A DNA stretch of 64,000 bases from Natranaeroarchaeum aerophilus (GCF_023638055.1 NZ_JAKRVY010000004.1:1-64000), one strand, 5' to 3'. Positions 16,914 through 26,122 are shown, counted from the first letter of the stretch. Notes: generated by a model from the letters alone, not told the origin. A program made the numbers and translations.

Positions 16914-17862
16914 GCCGTCGGAGCCACGCGTTGGGATCGTCGATCTCCTCGCCTGTCGGCAGGTTCTCCGGTCGGTCCCAGACCTTACTCGCGGTCTCGA
17001 CATCTCGTTGCTCGGCGACGTGCTCGAAGAAGGCTTTCCCGCGTTCGTACTGGCGACGTTTCATCCCGAGGCCGAGCGTCCGGCGAACGAACTTCGCGAG
17101 CGGCCCGCGACCCTGTCGACGGGCGTCGAGTTTCTCACGGAGGTCGGCGTACTCGTCGTCGAAGGCGTGATCCATTAGCAACTCGGCGTACCCCTCGACG
17201 ACGGTCATCGTGGCGTCGAGTTCCTCGAAGGCCTCACGGTCGAGCGTGCCTTTGGAGAGCGCTTCGATCCCGTCGTCCATCGTCGCTTCGAGGTGGTCTG
17301 TGAGCCACGGTGCGGCACCGAACTCGGCCGCATGTGTCACCTCGTGGAACGCGATCCAGCGGCGGAACCGGTCGTACTCGACGTCGAGTTTCTCGGCGAC
17401 GTCAATGATGTTCGGCCGGACGAAGTAAAGCGCGTGATCGTTTGAGTCTGCGAGCAAAAGCGGGTCGTACTGACCGAGCACGTTTCGGCCGAGGAAGGCG
17501 AGCATAAAGCTCATCGTCCCGGTGTTGACGACCCGAGAAACGCCCGGAATCGCGACGGTCGTGTGCGCTTCGACTGGCCGCATGACACGCCGAAACGTGT
17601 CGGCGTTCGCATCGATCCAGTGGTGGCGGTTCTGGATCTCGATCCGGTCGGGGACGTCGAAGGACAGGTCGCCAACCGAACGAATCTGTGTGCGGGCGTC
17701 ACGGACGTCGTCGGCGTACGCCTCGCGTTCGGCCGCGGAGACGTCGAGAGATCCGGGGTCGGTGCTGGCGCGGGCCGCCTCGGCGACGGCGTCCCAGTCG
17801 ACAGCGCCATCTCCAGAGGCCCCGGTCACCGCGCGGACGCTACGATACAGGTTCACGCTCAC
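16903..17862 (-). CDS. Zincin-like metallopeptidase (DUF2342 family)
   Basis: 319 residues. The zinc site is visible as HEVTHAAEF (HExxH) with a downstream Glu in VVEGYAELLMDHAF, the DUF2342/zincin pattern. The region WIDANADTFRRVMRPVE and the C-terminal KRRQYERGKAFFEHV also match the family, which in actinobacteria sits near F420-related genes and is of unknown substrate. No signal peptide, so it probably acts in the cytoplasm. It is convergent with and overlaps the end of the small membrane protein gene by 11 bp. Confidence 0.8.
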   Translation of the reverse strand: MSVNLYRSVRAVTGASGDGAVDWDAVAEAARASTDPGSLDVSAAEREAYADDVRDARTQIRSVGDLSFDVPDRIEIQNRHHWIDANADTFRRVMRPVEAHTTVAIPGVSRVVNTGTMSFMLAFLGRNVLGQYDPLLLADSNDHALYFVRPNIIDVAEKLDVEYDRFRRWIAFHEVTHAAEFGAAPWLTDHLEATMDDGIEALSKGTLDREAFEELDATMTVVEGYAELLMDHAFDDEYADLREKLDARRQGRGPLAKFVRRTLGLGMKRRQYERGKAFFEHVAEQRDVETASKVWDRPENLPTGEEIDDPNAWLRRLSL

Positions 17863-17951
17863 AGCTAGGGAACGGGCGGGGAAAACAGTTCGCCCACCTG
17901 TCCACAGCCCCCGCCCGGTTCCGTTTTATTCGTCGAGCAGCTACGTCCGGT

Positions 17952-18695
17952 ATGCGCGAACTCGTCTTCACGCTCGATTATCATCCGGGCTGTAACGCGG
18001 TGGCGGACACGCTGGCCGAGTATCCGGACGCCGAGATCCGGTCGCTCTCCTTGCACGCCACCGAGTCGAGCCTCTGGCGCGTCGACCACGCGACCGGTTC
18101 GCCCGACGCGCTCGACGCCATCGAGGACGCCTTTCTCACCGCGGATTACTACGCCGACTGTCTCGCGACGGACCACTGCGGCGCGACCCAGACGATGCAC
18201 GTCCTCGAACACACCGACGACACGCTCGTGCTCTACTCCTACTGGAAGCGAACCCCGGACTGTGCGTCGGTTCCCCATACGGCCCTCGACAATCTGGGCG
18301 AGGGCGCGCTCTTCGAGACTCGCCACAGTGAGCGTGAGTACACCTGGCGGATCATCCACTCCGGACCCGCGGATGTTCGCTCCTTCGTCGACGAGCTCGG
18401 ACGGATCGTCGGCGACTGCGCCGAACTGGAGATCCGGCGCGTGACAGACGCCCCCTCGCCCGCCGAGTCGACCGACGACGGTGGACTCGCTCCCGAACAG
18501 GAGGCTGCGCTGGAGGCGGCTGTCGAGCACGGCTACTACGAGACGCCCCGGCAGGTCGACGTCAGCGAACTCGCCGAGCGCCTTGACGTCCCACGGTCGA
18601 CGCTGACCTATCGGCTCCGACGGGCCGAGGCGCATCTGGCAAAAGAGCGCGTTTCACGCCGCTTTTCGCCCGACAGCAGTTCCGCGCTGCTCTGA
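17952..18695 (+). CDS. Bat-type HTH transcription regulator, likely metal-responsive
   Basis: 247 residues from ATG 17952. The C-terminus carries the HTH_10 bacterio-opsin-activator type helix-turn-helix (LEAAVEHGYYETPRQVDVSE, then LAERLDVPRSTLTYRLRRAE). The N-terminal sensor half is unusually rich in Cys and His (HPGCN, YADCLATDHCG, TPDCASVPH), which could bind metal. It lies 100 bp upstream of and in the same direction as a Zn/Cd-type P-type ATPase gene, and the gap holds two copies of a palindromic site. A metal-dependent regulator of the ATPase is the simplest reading; this is inference. Confidence 0.75.
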   Translation: MRELVFTLDYHPGCNAVADTLAEYPDAEIRSLSLHATESSLWRVDHATGSPDALDAIEDAFLTADYYADCLATDHCGATQTMHVLEHTDDTLVLYSYWKRTPDCASVPHTALDNLGEGALFETRHSEREYTWRIIHSGPADVRSFVDELGRIVGDCAELEIRRVTDAPSPAESTDDGGLAPEQEAALEAAVEHGYYETPRQVDVSELAERLDVPRSTLTYRLRRAEAHLAKERVSRRFSPDSSSALL

Positions 18696-18722
18696 AGCTG
18701 TCGAACCAAATCTCAGCCTTGG

Positions 18723-18758
18723 TTGGAGTATTCCAAACAGAAAGTTGGAGTATTCCAA
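18723..18758. promoter_or_regulatory. Doubled palindromic operator before the metal ATPase
   Basis: TTGGAGTATTCCAA occurs twice, at 18723-18736 and 18745-18758, with a 22-bp centre-to-centre spacing (two DNA turns). Each copy has inverted TTGGA/TCCAA arms around GTAT. The spacing fits cooperative binding of a dimeric regulator on one DNA face, probably the HTH protein encoded just upstream. Confidence 0.65.
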
Positions 18759-18795
18759 GAAACTCGTATCCCCATCTGCTCCGTAGCGACGAGTG

Positions 18796-21180
18796 ATGAC
18801 TGCCAGTCGTATGGATGACGAAGGGGTCGCGGACGAACATGTCACCCTCCGACTTTCCGTCCCTGATATGGACTGCCCCTCCTGCGCGGGCAAAGTAGCG
18901 AACGCGCTGTCGGACGTGGATGGCGTAGCGACGACGGATCTTCGGCCGACCTCCGGGACTGTTACTGTCACCTATGCTGCGGACCGCGCGAACGAACAGG
19001 ACGTTGTGACCACCGTCGAGAGTGCTGGCTACGAGGTTGTCGAGCGGTCGGACGGGACCGATGTCAGTGGGTCGGGAGTCGCTGACTCCGCGGACGTCTG
19101 GACCAGCCCCCGGGCTATCAAGACGTGGATCGGCGCAGTCTTTCTGGTTGTCGGACTCGCGCTGACGTTCGTCCTGACCGGGCTGAACACCACGCTGGTC
19201 TCGACGACCGCTGTCACGCTCACCGTTGCCGACGCCGCGTTGCTCGCTGCGACCGCTGCGGCCGGTGTTCCAGTCGTCCGATCGGGCTACTACTCCGCTC
19301 GAAACCGGAGTCTCGATATCGATCTCCTGATGGGGACCGCAATCGTCGCCGCGACGGGGATCGGCCTCTACATCGAGGCGGCGACGCTTGCGGTCCTGTT
19401 CAGTATCGCGGAACTGCTCGAACGCTATGCGATGGATCAGACCCGCGACGAGCTGCGTGAACTGCTGGAGCTGTCGCCCGAGGAAGCCACTGTCTTCCGG
19501 AACGATGATGGCGGCGAACCACAGGAGGTGGTCATCCCCGCCGAGGACGTTCGGGTCGGTGAGCGTGTTATCGTCCGGCCGGGCGAGAAGATCCCCATCG
19601 ATGGAACCGTCGTCGAGGGGTCGAGTTCGGTGGACCAGTCGCCGATCACCGGCGAGAGCGTCCCCGTCGACAAGTCCGGCGGCGACGAGGTCTTTGCGGG
19701 CACACTCAACAAAGCGGGCTATCTGGAGATCGAGACGACCAGCGAGGCCGGTGAGACGACGCTCGCCCGAATTATCGACCTCGTCGACGACGCACAGGCC
19801 AAACAGACCGAGAAAGAGCAGTTCGTCGATCGCTTTGCAAGCTATTACACGCCGGTCGTGGTCGTGCTTGCGCTGTTGACCGCGTTCCTCCCGCCATTGA
19901 TCATCGACGGCACGGCAACGATTGGACTCGCGGGATTAGAGCACACGTTCGGCGACGACTCACTGGTGTGGTTCGTTCGCGGGCTGACGCTGCTTGTGAT
20001 CGCCTGTCCCTGCGCGTTCGTCATCTCGACGCCGGTCAGCGTCGCCTCCGGCGTAACAAGCGCAGCCCGGAATGGTGTCCTGATCAAGGGCGGCAACCAC
20101 CTCGAAGCGATGGGCGAGGTCGATGCTGTCGCCTTCGACAAGACTGGGACGCTCACCGCTGGCGAACTCACCGTGACGGACGTCCTTGGGATCGGCGAGA
20201 ACTCGCCTGAGGACGTGCTCGCCAGAGCCGCAGCGCTCGAAGGGCGCAGCGAGCACCCGATCGCCGAGGCCGTTCTGGAGCGGGCAAACGGGGCGGGAAT
20301 CGAACCGCGAGCTGTCACGGCATTCGAGAGCCTCACCGGCAAGGGCGTCCGCGGAGACATCGACGGGACGGCCTACTACGCCGGAAAACCGGGACTGTTC
20401 GAGGAGCTCGGATTCGATCTCGATCGATCGGCTGCCGGCCCCCAGCGAACCGACGGCGGCGTGTCGGCGGTAGGCGAGGACGCCCTGCCGGGGGGGCAGG
20501 ATGTGTCCGATACTGACTCCCCGTCGCTCCGCAGCCGGATCGACGCTCTGCAGGCCGAGGGCAAGACGGTGATCCTCGTCGGAACTGACCAGCGGCTCTT
20601 CGGGGCTATCGCCATCGCCGACGAGATCCGACCCGAGGCCCGACTCGCCGTGGACGCGCTTCACCGCCTCGGTGTCGGCCCGCTGGTAATGCTCACCGGC
20701 GACAACGAGGGCACGGCAAGAGCGGTCGCCGAGGAACTCGGGATCGGCGAGTACCGCGCCGGTCTACTGCCCGCGGAGAAAGTCGAGGCCGTCGAGGAAC
20801 TGCAGGACGAGTACGGCTCGGTTGCAATGGTCGGCGACGGGATCAACGACGCGCCCGCGCTGGCGACGGCAGATGTCGGTATCGCGATGGGGGCGGCGGG
20901 CACCGACACCGCCATCGAGACTGCCGATATCGCGCTGATGGGCGACAACGTCGCGAAACTGCCCTACCTGTACGCGCTCGCCCAGAGGGCCAACAGCGTA
21001 ATCCGCCAGAATATCTGGTCCAGCCTCGGCGTCAAGGCCCTCCTCGCAATCGGCGTCCCCTTCGGCTACGTCAGCGTCGCCGTGGCAGTCATCGTGGGTG
21101 ACATGGGAATGAGTCTCGGCGTCACCGGCAACGCGATGCGGCTCTCGCGGGTGACGCCGGAAGAGTTCATCGAGGAGTAG
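18796..21180 (+). CDS. P1B-type heavy-metal ATPase (Zn/Cd/Pb type)
   Basis: 794 residues from ATG 18796 (a GTG one codon earlier is in frame). An N-terminal HMA domain has MDCPSC (C27, C30). The ATPase core shows TGES (T285), the CPC metal motif in IACPCAF (C404-C406), the phosphorylated Asp in DKTGTLT (D448), SEHP and MVGDGINDAP. The last membrane segments keep a Lys (SLGVKALLA) and an Asp (VGDMGMSLG), as in ZntA-type P1B-2 pumps that export Zn, Cd or Pb. About eight transmembrane helices. An insertion near residues 540-575 rich in Gly/Asp separates the ATP-binding lobes. Probably controlled by the upstream regulator. Confidence 0.9.
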   Translation: MTASRMDDEGVADEHVTLRLSVPDMDCPSCAGKVANALSDVDGVATTDLRPTSGTVTVTYAADRANEQDVVTTVESAGYEVVERSDGTDVSGSGVADSADVWTSPRAIKTWIGAVFLVVGLALTFVLTGLNTTLVSTTAVTLTVADAALLAATAAAGVPVVRSGYYSARNRSLDIDLLMGTAIVAATGIGLYIEAATLAVLFSIAELLERYAMDQTRDELRELLELSPEEATVFRNDDGGEPQEVVIPAEDVRVGERVIVRPGEKIPIDGTVVEGSSSVDQSPITGESVPVDKSGGDEVFAGTLNKAGYLEIETTSEAGETTLARIIDLVDDAQAKQTEKEQFVDRFASYYTPVVVVLALLTAFLPPLIIDGTATIGLAGLEHTFGDDSLVWFVRGLTLLVIACPCAFVISTPVSVASGVTSAARNGVLIKGGNHLEAMGEVDAVAFDKTGTLTAGELTVTDVLGIGENSPEDVLARAAALEGRSEHPIAEAVLERANGAGIEPRAVTAFESLTGKGVRGDIDGTAYYAGKPGLFEELGFDLDRSAAGPQRTDGGVSAVGEDALPGGQDVSDTDSPSLRSRIDALQAEGKTVILVGTDQRLFGAIAIADEIRPEARLAVDALHRLGVGPLVMLTGDNEGTARAVAEELGIGEYRAGLLPAEKVEAVEELQDEYGSVAMVGDGINDAPALATADVGIAMGAAGTDTAIETADIALMGDNVAKLPYLYALAQRANSVIRQNIWSSLGVKALLAIGVPFGYVSVAVAVIVGDMGMSLGVTGNAMRLSRVTPEEFIEE

Positions 21181-21492
21181 TCACTCGGTCGTCGAAGTGA
21201 ACCGGCTGACCGGACCCTCCTCTTCCTCGTCCAGTTCCAGTTCCTCCTCTTCATCGTCTCCCCCGAGAAGCGTCTTCACTGCGACGCCGATGACGGCGAG
21301 GATGACCAGCGGGATCAGGACTGCTGCGATGCCGAGGCCACTATCGTCTTCTTCCGCCGTTTCCGCTTCCTCTCCTCCGTCCTCGTCGGTTCGATCGATA
21401 TCGGCCGAGAACAGTCCCTCGTCGTCGGGACCGCTGGGGCCGATCTGGATGCGTCCACGCGGGTTGAACTCGAACAACGTTATCTTTGCCAT
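21181..21492 (-). CDS. Single-pass acidic membrane protein
   Basis: 103 residues from the ATG at 21492 (an in-frame upstream ATG exists at 21618). It starts MAKITLFEFNPRGRIQIGP, then has an acidic linker, one transmembrane helix (GIAAVLIPLVILAVIGVAV) and a Glu/Asp-rich tail (DDEEEELELDEEEE). No enzyme motif. It resembles conserved small haloarchaeal membrane proteins of unknown role. It is convergent with the metal ATPase gene, whose stop it abuts. Confidence 0.7.
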   Translation of the reverse strand: MAKITLFEFNPRGRIQIGPSGPDDEGLFSADIDRTDEDGGEEAETAEEDDSGLGIAAVLIPLVILAVIGVAVKTLLGGDDEEEELELDEEEEGPVSRFTSTTE

Positions 21493-21605
21493 ACCTGCTA
21501 GTTGGACGAGACGGAACTTAGGAATGAGGGTGTCACGACGTATCACGTCTCCTGACAGCCTTGCCGTGACGACAGGCTTGAAACACCGGGACAACAAGTT
21601 CGGGT

Positions 21606-22661
21606 ATGGACGACTCACAGCGGGAGTTTCTCGACGAACTGCTCACGACGCCGAGTCCGACTGGCTACGAGACGGCTGGCCAGCGCGTCTGGATCGACTA
21701 CGTCTCTAAATTCGCCGACGATGTACAAACTGACGAGTACGGGAATGCAGTCGCGACCGTCGAGGGCGGGGAGCCGGAGATCGCGATCGCGGGCCATGCC
21801 GACGAGATCGGGTTTCTGGTGCGCCGGATCGACGACGACGGCTTCGTCCAGATGGCCCGACTCGGCGGCTCCGATCGGACGGTGACGCGTGGCCAGCACG
21901 TCACGATTCACGGCGAAGAGCCGGTCAGCGGTGTCGTCGGACAGAATGCGATCCACCTGCGGGATGCGGGCAAAGAGGAGTACGACGAGATCCGCGAGCA
22001 ACGGATCGATATCGGGGCCGAGGACGGCGAGGCGGCCCGCGAACTCGTCGAGGTCGGCGATCCGATCACGTTCTCCTCGACCATTGAGGAGCTACAGGGG
22101 AGTCTGGTCGCCGCGCGGGGAATGGACAACCGTGTCGGGACGTTCGTGGCCGCGGAGACGCTACGAGCGGCCGCCGAGGCCGACGTTGACGCGACGATCC
22201 ACGCGGTCAGCACGGTCCAGGAAGAGGTCGGGCTCAAGGGTGCACAGATGGTCGGCTTCGATCTCGACCCGGACGCCGCCATTGCGGTCGATGTCACACA
22301 TGCTACCGACTACCCCAACGCGCCGTCCGATCGGGCGGCGGACGTCGAACTCGGTGGTGGCCCCGTGGTCTCGCGAGGAACGACGAACCACCCGGTCGTC
22401 GTCGAGGCGGTTCGCGAAGCGGCCGACGACGCCGACGTCGACGTCCAGCTAGAGGCAGCCGGGATCCGTACCGGGACGGACGCCGACGCCTTCTTCGTCC
22501 AGCGCGGCGGTATCCCCTCGCTGAACGTCGGTCTGCCCAACCGGTACATGCACACGCCGGTCGAGGTCGTCGATACCGAGGACCTGACCGCGAGCGTCGA
22601 GCTGCTCGCCGCCTTCGCCGAGCGCGCCAGCGAGTACGAGGCGTTCGCTGTCGACGTCTAG
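21606..22661 (+). CDS. M42-family metallo-aminopeptidase
   Basis: 351 residues. The M42 pattern is clear: AGHADEIGFLV (first metal His/Asp), GMDNRVGTFVA (bridging Asp), TVQEEVGLKGA (catalytic Glu pair), DVTHATDYP (metal Asp) and the last metal His in PNRYMHTPVEV. These peptidases form large cytoplasmic tetrahedral (TET) dodecamers that trim peptides from the N-terminus; annotations as endoglucanase are a historical error. Length fits. Promoter region shared with the divergent acidic membrane protein. Confidence 0.88.
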   Translation: MDDSQREFLDELLTTPSPTGYETAGQRVWIDYVSKFADDVQTDEYGNAVATVEGGEPEIAIAGHADEIGFLVRRIDDDGFVQMARLGGSDRTVTRGQHVTIHGEEPVSGVVGQNAIHLRDAGKEEYDEIREQRIDIGAEDGEAARELVEVGDPITFSSTIEELQGSLVAARGMDNRVGTFVAAETLRAAAEADVDATIHAVSTVQEEVGLKGAQMVGFDLDPDAAIAVDVTHATDYPNAPSDRAADVELGGGPVVSRGTTNHPVVVEAVREAADDADVDVQLEAAGIRTGTDADAFFVQRGGIPSLNVGLPNRYMHTPVEVVDTEDLTASVELLAAFAERASEYEAFAVDV

Positions 22662-22725
22662 CCAGCCCCGCCGTCGCAATCATGCTGTTTTTGAGCCTAC
22701 TCTCGCCGTCGGTTAGCCTTGCGCC

Positions 22726-22766
22726 TGTAACATCTGGCACAAAGTACATAATGTTACAATGTAACA
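22726..22766. promoter_or_regulatory. Palindromic operator upstream of the small RHH-like gene
   Basis: TGTTACAATGTAACA (22752-22766) is a perfect inverted repeat around AAT, with an extra half site TGTAACA at 22726-22732. It lies 9 bp before the ATG of a small DNA-binding-type protein, so autoregulation is likely. Confidence 0.55.
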
Positions 22767-22775
22767 CCTGAAACG

Positions 22776-22958
22776 ATGTCTCCGACGATCCGGATCGACG
22801 ACGAGACGAAAGCGGCGATAGACCAGCTCGGCGGAACGTTCGACTCGGCGGACGACGTCCTCCGGCGGCTGATCGATGAGAGCGGAAACGGCGAACTACT
22901 GGCTGGTGGCGATGGGAACGGCGATCACCCCCATGGTGGGCCCCCGGGACAGCAGTGA
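22776..22958 (+). CDS. Small ribbon-helix-helix-like protein
   Basis: 60 residues. The start SPTIRIDDETKAAIDQLGG, then FDSADDVLRRLIDES, fits a short beta strand and two helices, as in ribbon-helix-helix antitoxin-like proteins (compare VapB/DUF7557-type). The last 20 residues are Gly/His-rich (GDHPHGGPPGQQ). No toxin gene follows; the next gene is lsm. The palindromic operator just before it suggests it controls itself. Confidence 0.6.
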   Translation: MSPTIRIDDETKAAIDQLGGTFDSADDVLRRLIDESGNGELLAGGDGNGDHPHGGPPGQQ

Positions 22959-23039
22959 CCGGCGAGCAGTCGGCGACTTCGTCGTCGGATCCCACTGTAA
23001 CCCGGTACGTTTATGCCCATCACGCGAGGGTATGAGCGT

Positions 23040-23276
23040 ATGAGTGGACGACCCCTCGACGTACTCGAAGCGTCTCTCGGCGAAGACGTACAGGTTCAGC
23101 TGAAGGGCGGCGAGATCTACGAAGGGCACCTGACGGGCTACGATCAGCACATGAACCTCGTGCTTGAAGACGCCATGAAAGTCCCCGCGCCCGAGGATCC
23201 GACGGGCGATTCGGAGCCGCCAGTCGAAGACACAACCATTATACGCGGCGATAACGTCGTTTCGATCATCCCATGA
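23040..23276 (+). CDS. lsm: Archaeal Sm-like protein (Lsm)
   Basis: 78 residues from ATG 23040 (an in-frame ATG at 23013 adds 9 residues). Sm motif 1 is [20 protein letters not shown] with [12 protein letters not shown]; Sm motif 2 is [10 protein letters not shown]. Lsm proteins form heptameric rings that bind U-rich RNA. The coding end overlaps the start of rpl37e by 4 bp, a conserved archaeal pairing, so the two are one operon. An acidic insertion ([14 protein letters not shown]) lies between the motifs. Confidence 0.92.
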   Translation: MSGRPLDVLEASLGEDVQVQLKGGEIYEGHLTGYDQHMNLVLEDAMKVPAPEDPTGDSEPPVEDTTIIRGDNVVSIIP

Positions 23277-23449
23277 CTGGTGCAGGAACCCCAAGCCAGG
23301 GTAAAAAGAACAAGACCACCCACGTCAAATGTCGACGCTGTGGTGAGAAGTCCTATCACATTAAAAAGAAGAAGTGCTCGTCGTGTGGCTTCGGCAAGTC
23401 CAAGAGCAAACGTAGCTACGCCTGGCAGTCGAAAGCTGGCGACAACTAA
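23273..23449 (+). CDS. rpl37e: 50S ribosomal protein L37e
   Basis: 58 residues, from ATG 23273 overlapping the lsm stop (ATGA) to TAA 23447-23449. It starts [20 protein letters not shown] and carries the zinc knuckles CRRC and CSSC spaced by HIKKKK, then a basic tail ([18 protein letters not shown]). Unlike most proteins here it is strongly basic, as expected for an rRNA-binding protein. Conserved lsm-rpl37e operon. Confidence 0.93.
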   Translation: MTGAGTPSQGKKNKTTHVKCRRCGEKSYHIKKKKCSSCGFGKSKSKRSYAWQSKAGDN

Positions 23450-23605
23450 GCTCCACGACGGTTCTCTCTACTCCCAGTTGACGAGCGATAGCTATGTCTC
23501 TCGTTCTCACGATGGTATCCACGTATGTGTATATCCTGGCCACTGAGCTGGTCGAGTAGAACACGATTGGGAGGATTTATCCCCGATGACTCGCTAGACA
23601 CGTCC

Positions 23606-25087
23606 ATGTCAGACGGGCGGGTCGATAGGCGTTCCCGGAACGGGATGACCGAAAAGTGTGGCGTCGTTGGCGTCTCACTCGAAGACCGTGAGGCCGCACG
23701 GCCACTGTACTACTCACTGTACGCGCTCCAGCACCGCGGACAGGAATCGGCAGGTATCGTCACCCACGACGGGTTCCAGCAGCATAGCCACGTCGAGATG
23801 GGGCTGGTCGGCGATGCCTTCGGCGAGGGCGACGTCGCCAGCCTGAACGGCCCGGTTGGGATCGGACACGTCCGGTACCCCACTGCCGGAAGCGTCAACT
23901 CCTGTTGTGCCCAGCCGTTCTCGGTTTCGTTCAAGAGCGGTTCGCTCGGCCTCTCGCACAACGGCAACCTCGTCAACGCCGAGGAAATCCGTGACGAACT
24001 CGCAGGACTCGGCCACGCCTTTACCTCGGACGGAGATACCGAGGTCATCGCCCACGACCTCGCGCGCAATCTGCTCGAAGAGGATCTCGTCCGGGCAGTC
24101 AAGCGTACGATGGGGCGGATACACGGTTCGTACTCGCTGACGATCATGCACGACGACACCGTTCTCGGCGTGCGTGATCCGCAGGGTAATCGACCGCTCT
24201 GTATCGGTGAACTCGACGACGGCTATATCCTCGCGAGCGAGAGCGCAGCCATCGACACCCTCGACGGCGAGCTCGTCCGGGACGTCAAGCCCGGTGAGCT
24301 GATCGTTCTCCGGAGCGACGGGACTGGCTTTGACTCCTATCAACTGTTCGACGAGGATAACACGGCACACTGCTTCTTCGAGCACGTCTACTTCGCCCGC
24401 CCCGACAGCGTCATCGACGACGAACTGGTCTACGAGGTACGACGTGACCTCGGCCGGGAACTCTGGGCCGAAAGCGGCATCGAGAGCGACGTCGTGATGC
24501 CGGTCCCCGACTCGGGGCGATCCTTTGCCAGCGGCTACGCCGAAGCTGCAGCCGACGACGGCTCGGACGTCGAGTTCGCCGAGGGACTGATGAAAAATCG
24601 CTACGTCGGCCGGACGTTCATCATGCCGACACAGGACGAGCGCGAACGCGCCGTGCGGCTGAAGCTCAACCCGATCAAGAGCACAGTCGAGGGCAAATCC
24701 GTGACGATCATCGACGACAGCATCGTTCGTGGGACGACCTCGAACCAGCTCGTCCAGCTGCTCAAGGACGTCGGCGCTGAAGAGGTCCACGTCCGGATCG
24801 GTGCGCCGCCGATCATCGCCCCGTGTTACATGGGGATCGACATGGCCTCGCGTGACGAGCTGATCGCCGCCGGGAAATCGACCGACGAGATCTGCGAGGA
24901 GATCAACGCAGATAGCCTCTCGTATCTCTCGATAGACGCCGTCGCGAGCGCCCTACAGACCTCCCGTAGCGATCTCTGTCTCGGCTGTGTCACCGGGGAG
25001 TACCCCTACGATATCGAGGGCGAGGCGACTGATCGGGATGTCACACGACCCGATATCCCGACCGAATCGCCGCTTGCGGACGACTAA
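23606..25087 (+). CDS. purF: Amidophosphoribosyltransferase
   Basis: 493 residues from ATG 23606; a second in-frame ATG at 23645 would give a start MTEKCGVVGV. A TATA-like GATTTATCC near 23573 suits a leaderless start at 23606. The Ntn-type glutaminase Cys (EKCGVVGV) would be exposed by removing a short propeptide. QHRGQESAG, GIGHVRYPT and LSHNGNLVN follow; the PRPP site is TIIDDSIVRGTTS and the Fe-S-type cysteines CCYM-like (PCYMGIDM) and CLGCVTGEYP are present. PurF makes phosphoribosylamine, the first committed step of purine synthesis. Confidence 0.93.
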   Translation: MSDGRVDRRSRNGMTEKCGVVGVSLEDREAARPLYYSLYALQHRGQESAGIVTHDGFQQHSHVEMGLVGDAFGEGDVASLNGPVGIGHVRYPTAGSVNSCCAQPFSVSFKSGSLGLSHNGNLVNAEEIRDELAGLGHAFTSDGDTEVIAHDLARNLLEEDLVRAVKRTMGRIHGSYSLTIMHDDTVLGVRDPQGNRPLCIGELDDGYILASESAAIDTLDGELVRDVKPGELIVLRSDGTGFDSYQLFDEDNTAHCFFEHVYFARPDSVIDDELVYEVRRDLGRELWAESGIESDVVMPVPDSGRSFASGYAEAAADDGSDVEFAEGLMKNRYVGRTFIMPTQDERERAVRLKLNPIKSTVEGKSVTIIDDSIVRGTTSNQLVQLLKDVGAEEVHVRIGAPPIIAPCYMGIDMASRDELIAAGKSTDEICEEINADSLSYLSIDAVASALQTSRSDLCLGCVTGEYPYDIEGEATDRDVTRPDIPTESPLADD

Positions 25088-25428
25088 TCGGACAGATCGT
25101 CGAACCGGTCTTCGGCCGCTTCTCGTCGGCGCTTTGTTTCCGGTTTGTCGTAGCGCACTCGGTCGACATCATCGCCATCCATCACTAGCTCCAGCACTGC
25201 ACCTTCCTCTGCTGCAGGGCCAGGTAGCTCGTCGACTGAGAGCGTCGTCTGATCGATGAGCTCCCCATCGTCTTCGAGCAGTATCACTGCGAGGTCGTTG
25301 ACTACTCGGTCTACGACGCCGGTCAGGACCTCGCCCTCTTCGTCCCTGAACGGGAGTCCAGCGACCGATGCGGTTCCAAACAGTGCTGCCAGTTTCTCCA
25401 GTACATCGCGCCGTTGATGCAACGACAT
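25084..25428 (-). CDS. DUF3006-like protein
   Basis: 114 residues. The middle, GVVDRVVNDLAVILLEDDGE with LSVDELPGPAAEEGAVLEL and VRYDKPETKRRREAAEDRFD, has the SH3-like strand pattern and the basic tail of DUF3006. Members are short cytoplasmic proteins of unknown role, sometimes next to nucleases. It is convergent with purF, overlapping its stop by 4 bp. Confidence 0.65.
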   Translation of the reverse strand: MSLHQRRDVLEKLAALFGTASVAGLPFRDEEGEVLTGVVDRVVNDLAVILLEDDGELIDQTTLSVDELPGPAAEEGAVLELVMDGDDVDRVRYDKPETKRRREAAEDRFDDLSD

Positions 25429-25502
25429 ACACCGCTCTGGCCGCGGGTTCGTATATGAACCTGTGGACGTCTGAACACGACCCCTGGAACGGGGTTACAC
25501 GT

Positions 25503-26063
25503 TCAAAAGAGGACATACAGCATGAGATAGATCACGATCCCACCGGCAAAGGAGATGGTCCAGAGCGTCGCCGCGATCCGCCCGACGCGTGCGTGATTCG
25601 TCTTCGGGAGTTCGTGGATCGATCGTGTGGCCGCAAGCAGGAGAGCGTAGTAGACGAACGGAAGCGAGAGGACGGCAAGCAGGATATGGACGGCGAGGAT
25701 CGGCAGGTAGACGTAGAGTTCGATGGTCTCCGGGCCGGGAAACGACGAGGGGCCGAGCAGCGCGACGCGATAGAGGTACATCACGAGGAACCCGGCGAAC
25801 AGCGCGAAGGAGGCAGTCATGAGGCGGCGATGGCGTTCAATCTCCCCGGCGCGGATCGCCCGAACGCCAGCGAGAATCGTGACGATGGCGACCGCACTGA
25901 CGGCGGCGTTCAGGTGTGGGATCGCATCGAGTGCCCACTCGGGGGCGGTCGGGATCGCCTCCTGTGGGAACGCCTGTAGCGCCGCTCCGAATACGAGAAT
26001 CAGCGAAACGACGGTCAACACGGCCGTGACGGCGGGGACGTGCTCTCTGACCTGTGCTTGCAT
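25503..26063 (-). CDS. DUF420-type membrane protein
   Basis: 186 residues from ATG 26063 (start MQAQVREHVPAV); a longer frame to 26144 is unlikely. Five transmembrane helices are evident. Conserved His sit at helix ends (AIPHLNAAVS, GEIERHRRLMTASF, AVHILLAV, NHARVGRIA), the pattern of the DUF420/CtaM-like family, which is linked to haem-copper oxidase assembly. No oxidase genes are nearby in this window, so the role here is by family only. Confidence 0.75.
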   Translation of the reverse strand: MQAQVREHVPAVTAVLTVVSLILVFGAALQAFPQEAIPTAPEWALDAIPHLNAAVSAVAIVTILAGVRAIRAGEIERHRRLMTASFALFAGFLVMYLYRVALLGPSSFPGPETIELYVYLPILAVHILLAVLSLPFVYYALLLAATRSIHELPKTNHARVGRIAATLWTISFAGGIVIYLMLYVLF

Positions 26064-26122
26064 ACACGGCGATTGGGAAAGAAGCGTCTTATATTCGTCT
26101 TTCTCAACGGGAGACGGTCCGT

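Noticed and set aside
23714-24790. A 358-codon minus-strand frame
   Set aside because: Antisense shadow of purF, whose motifs are complete on the plus strand.
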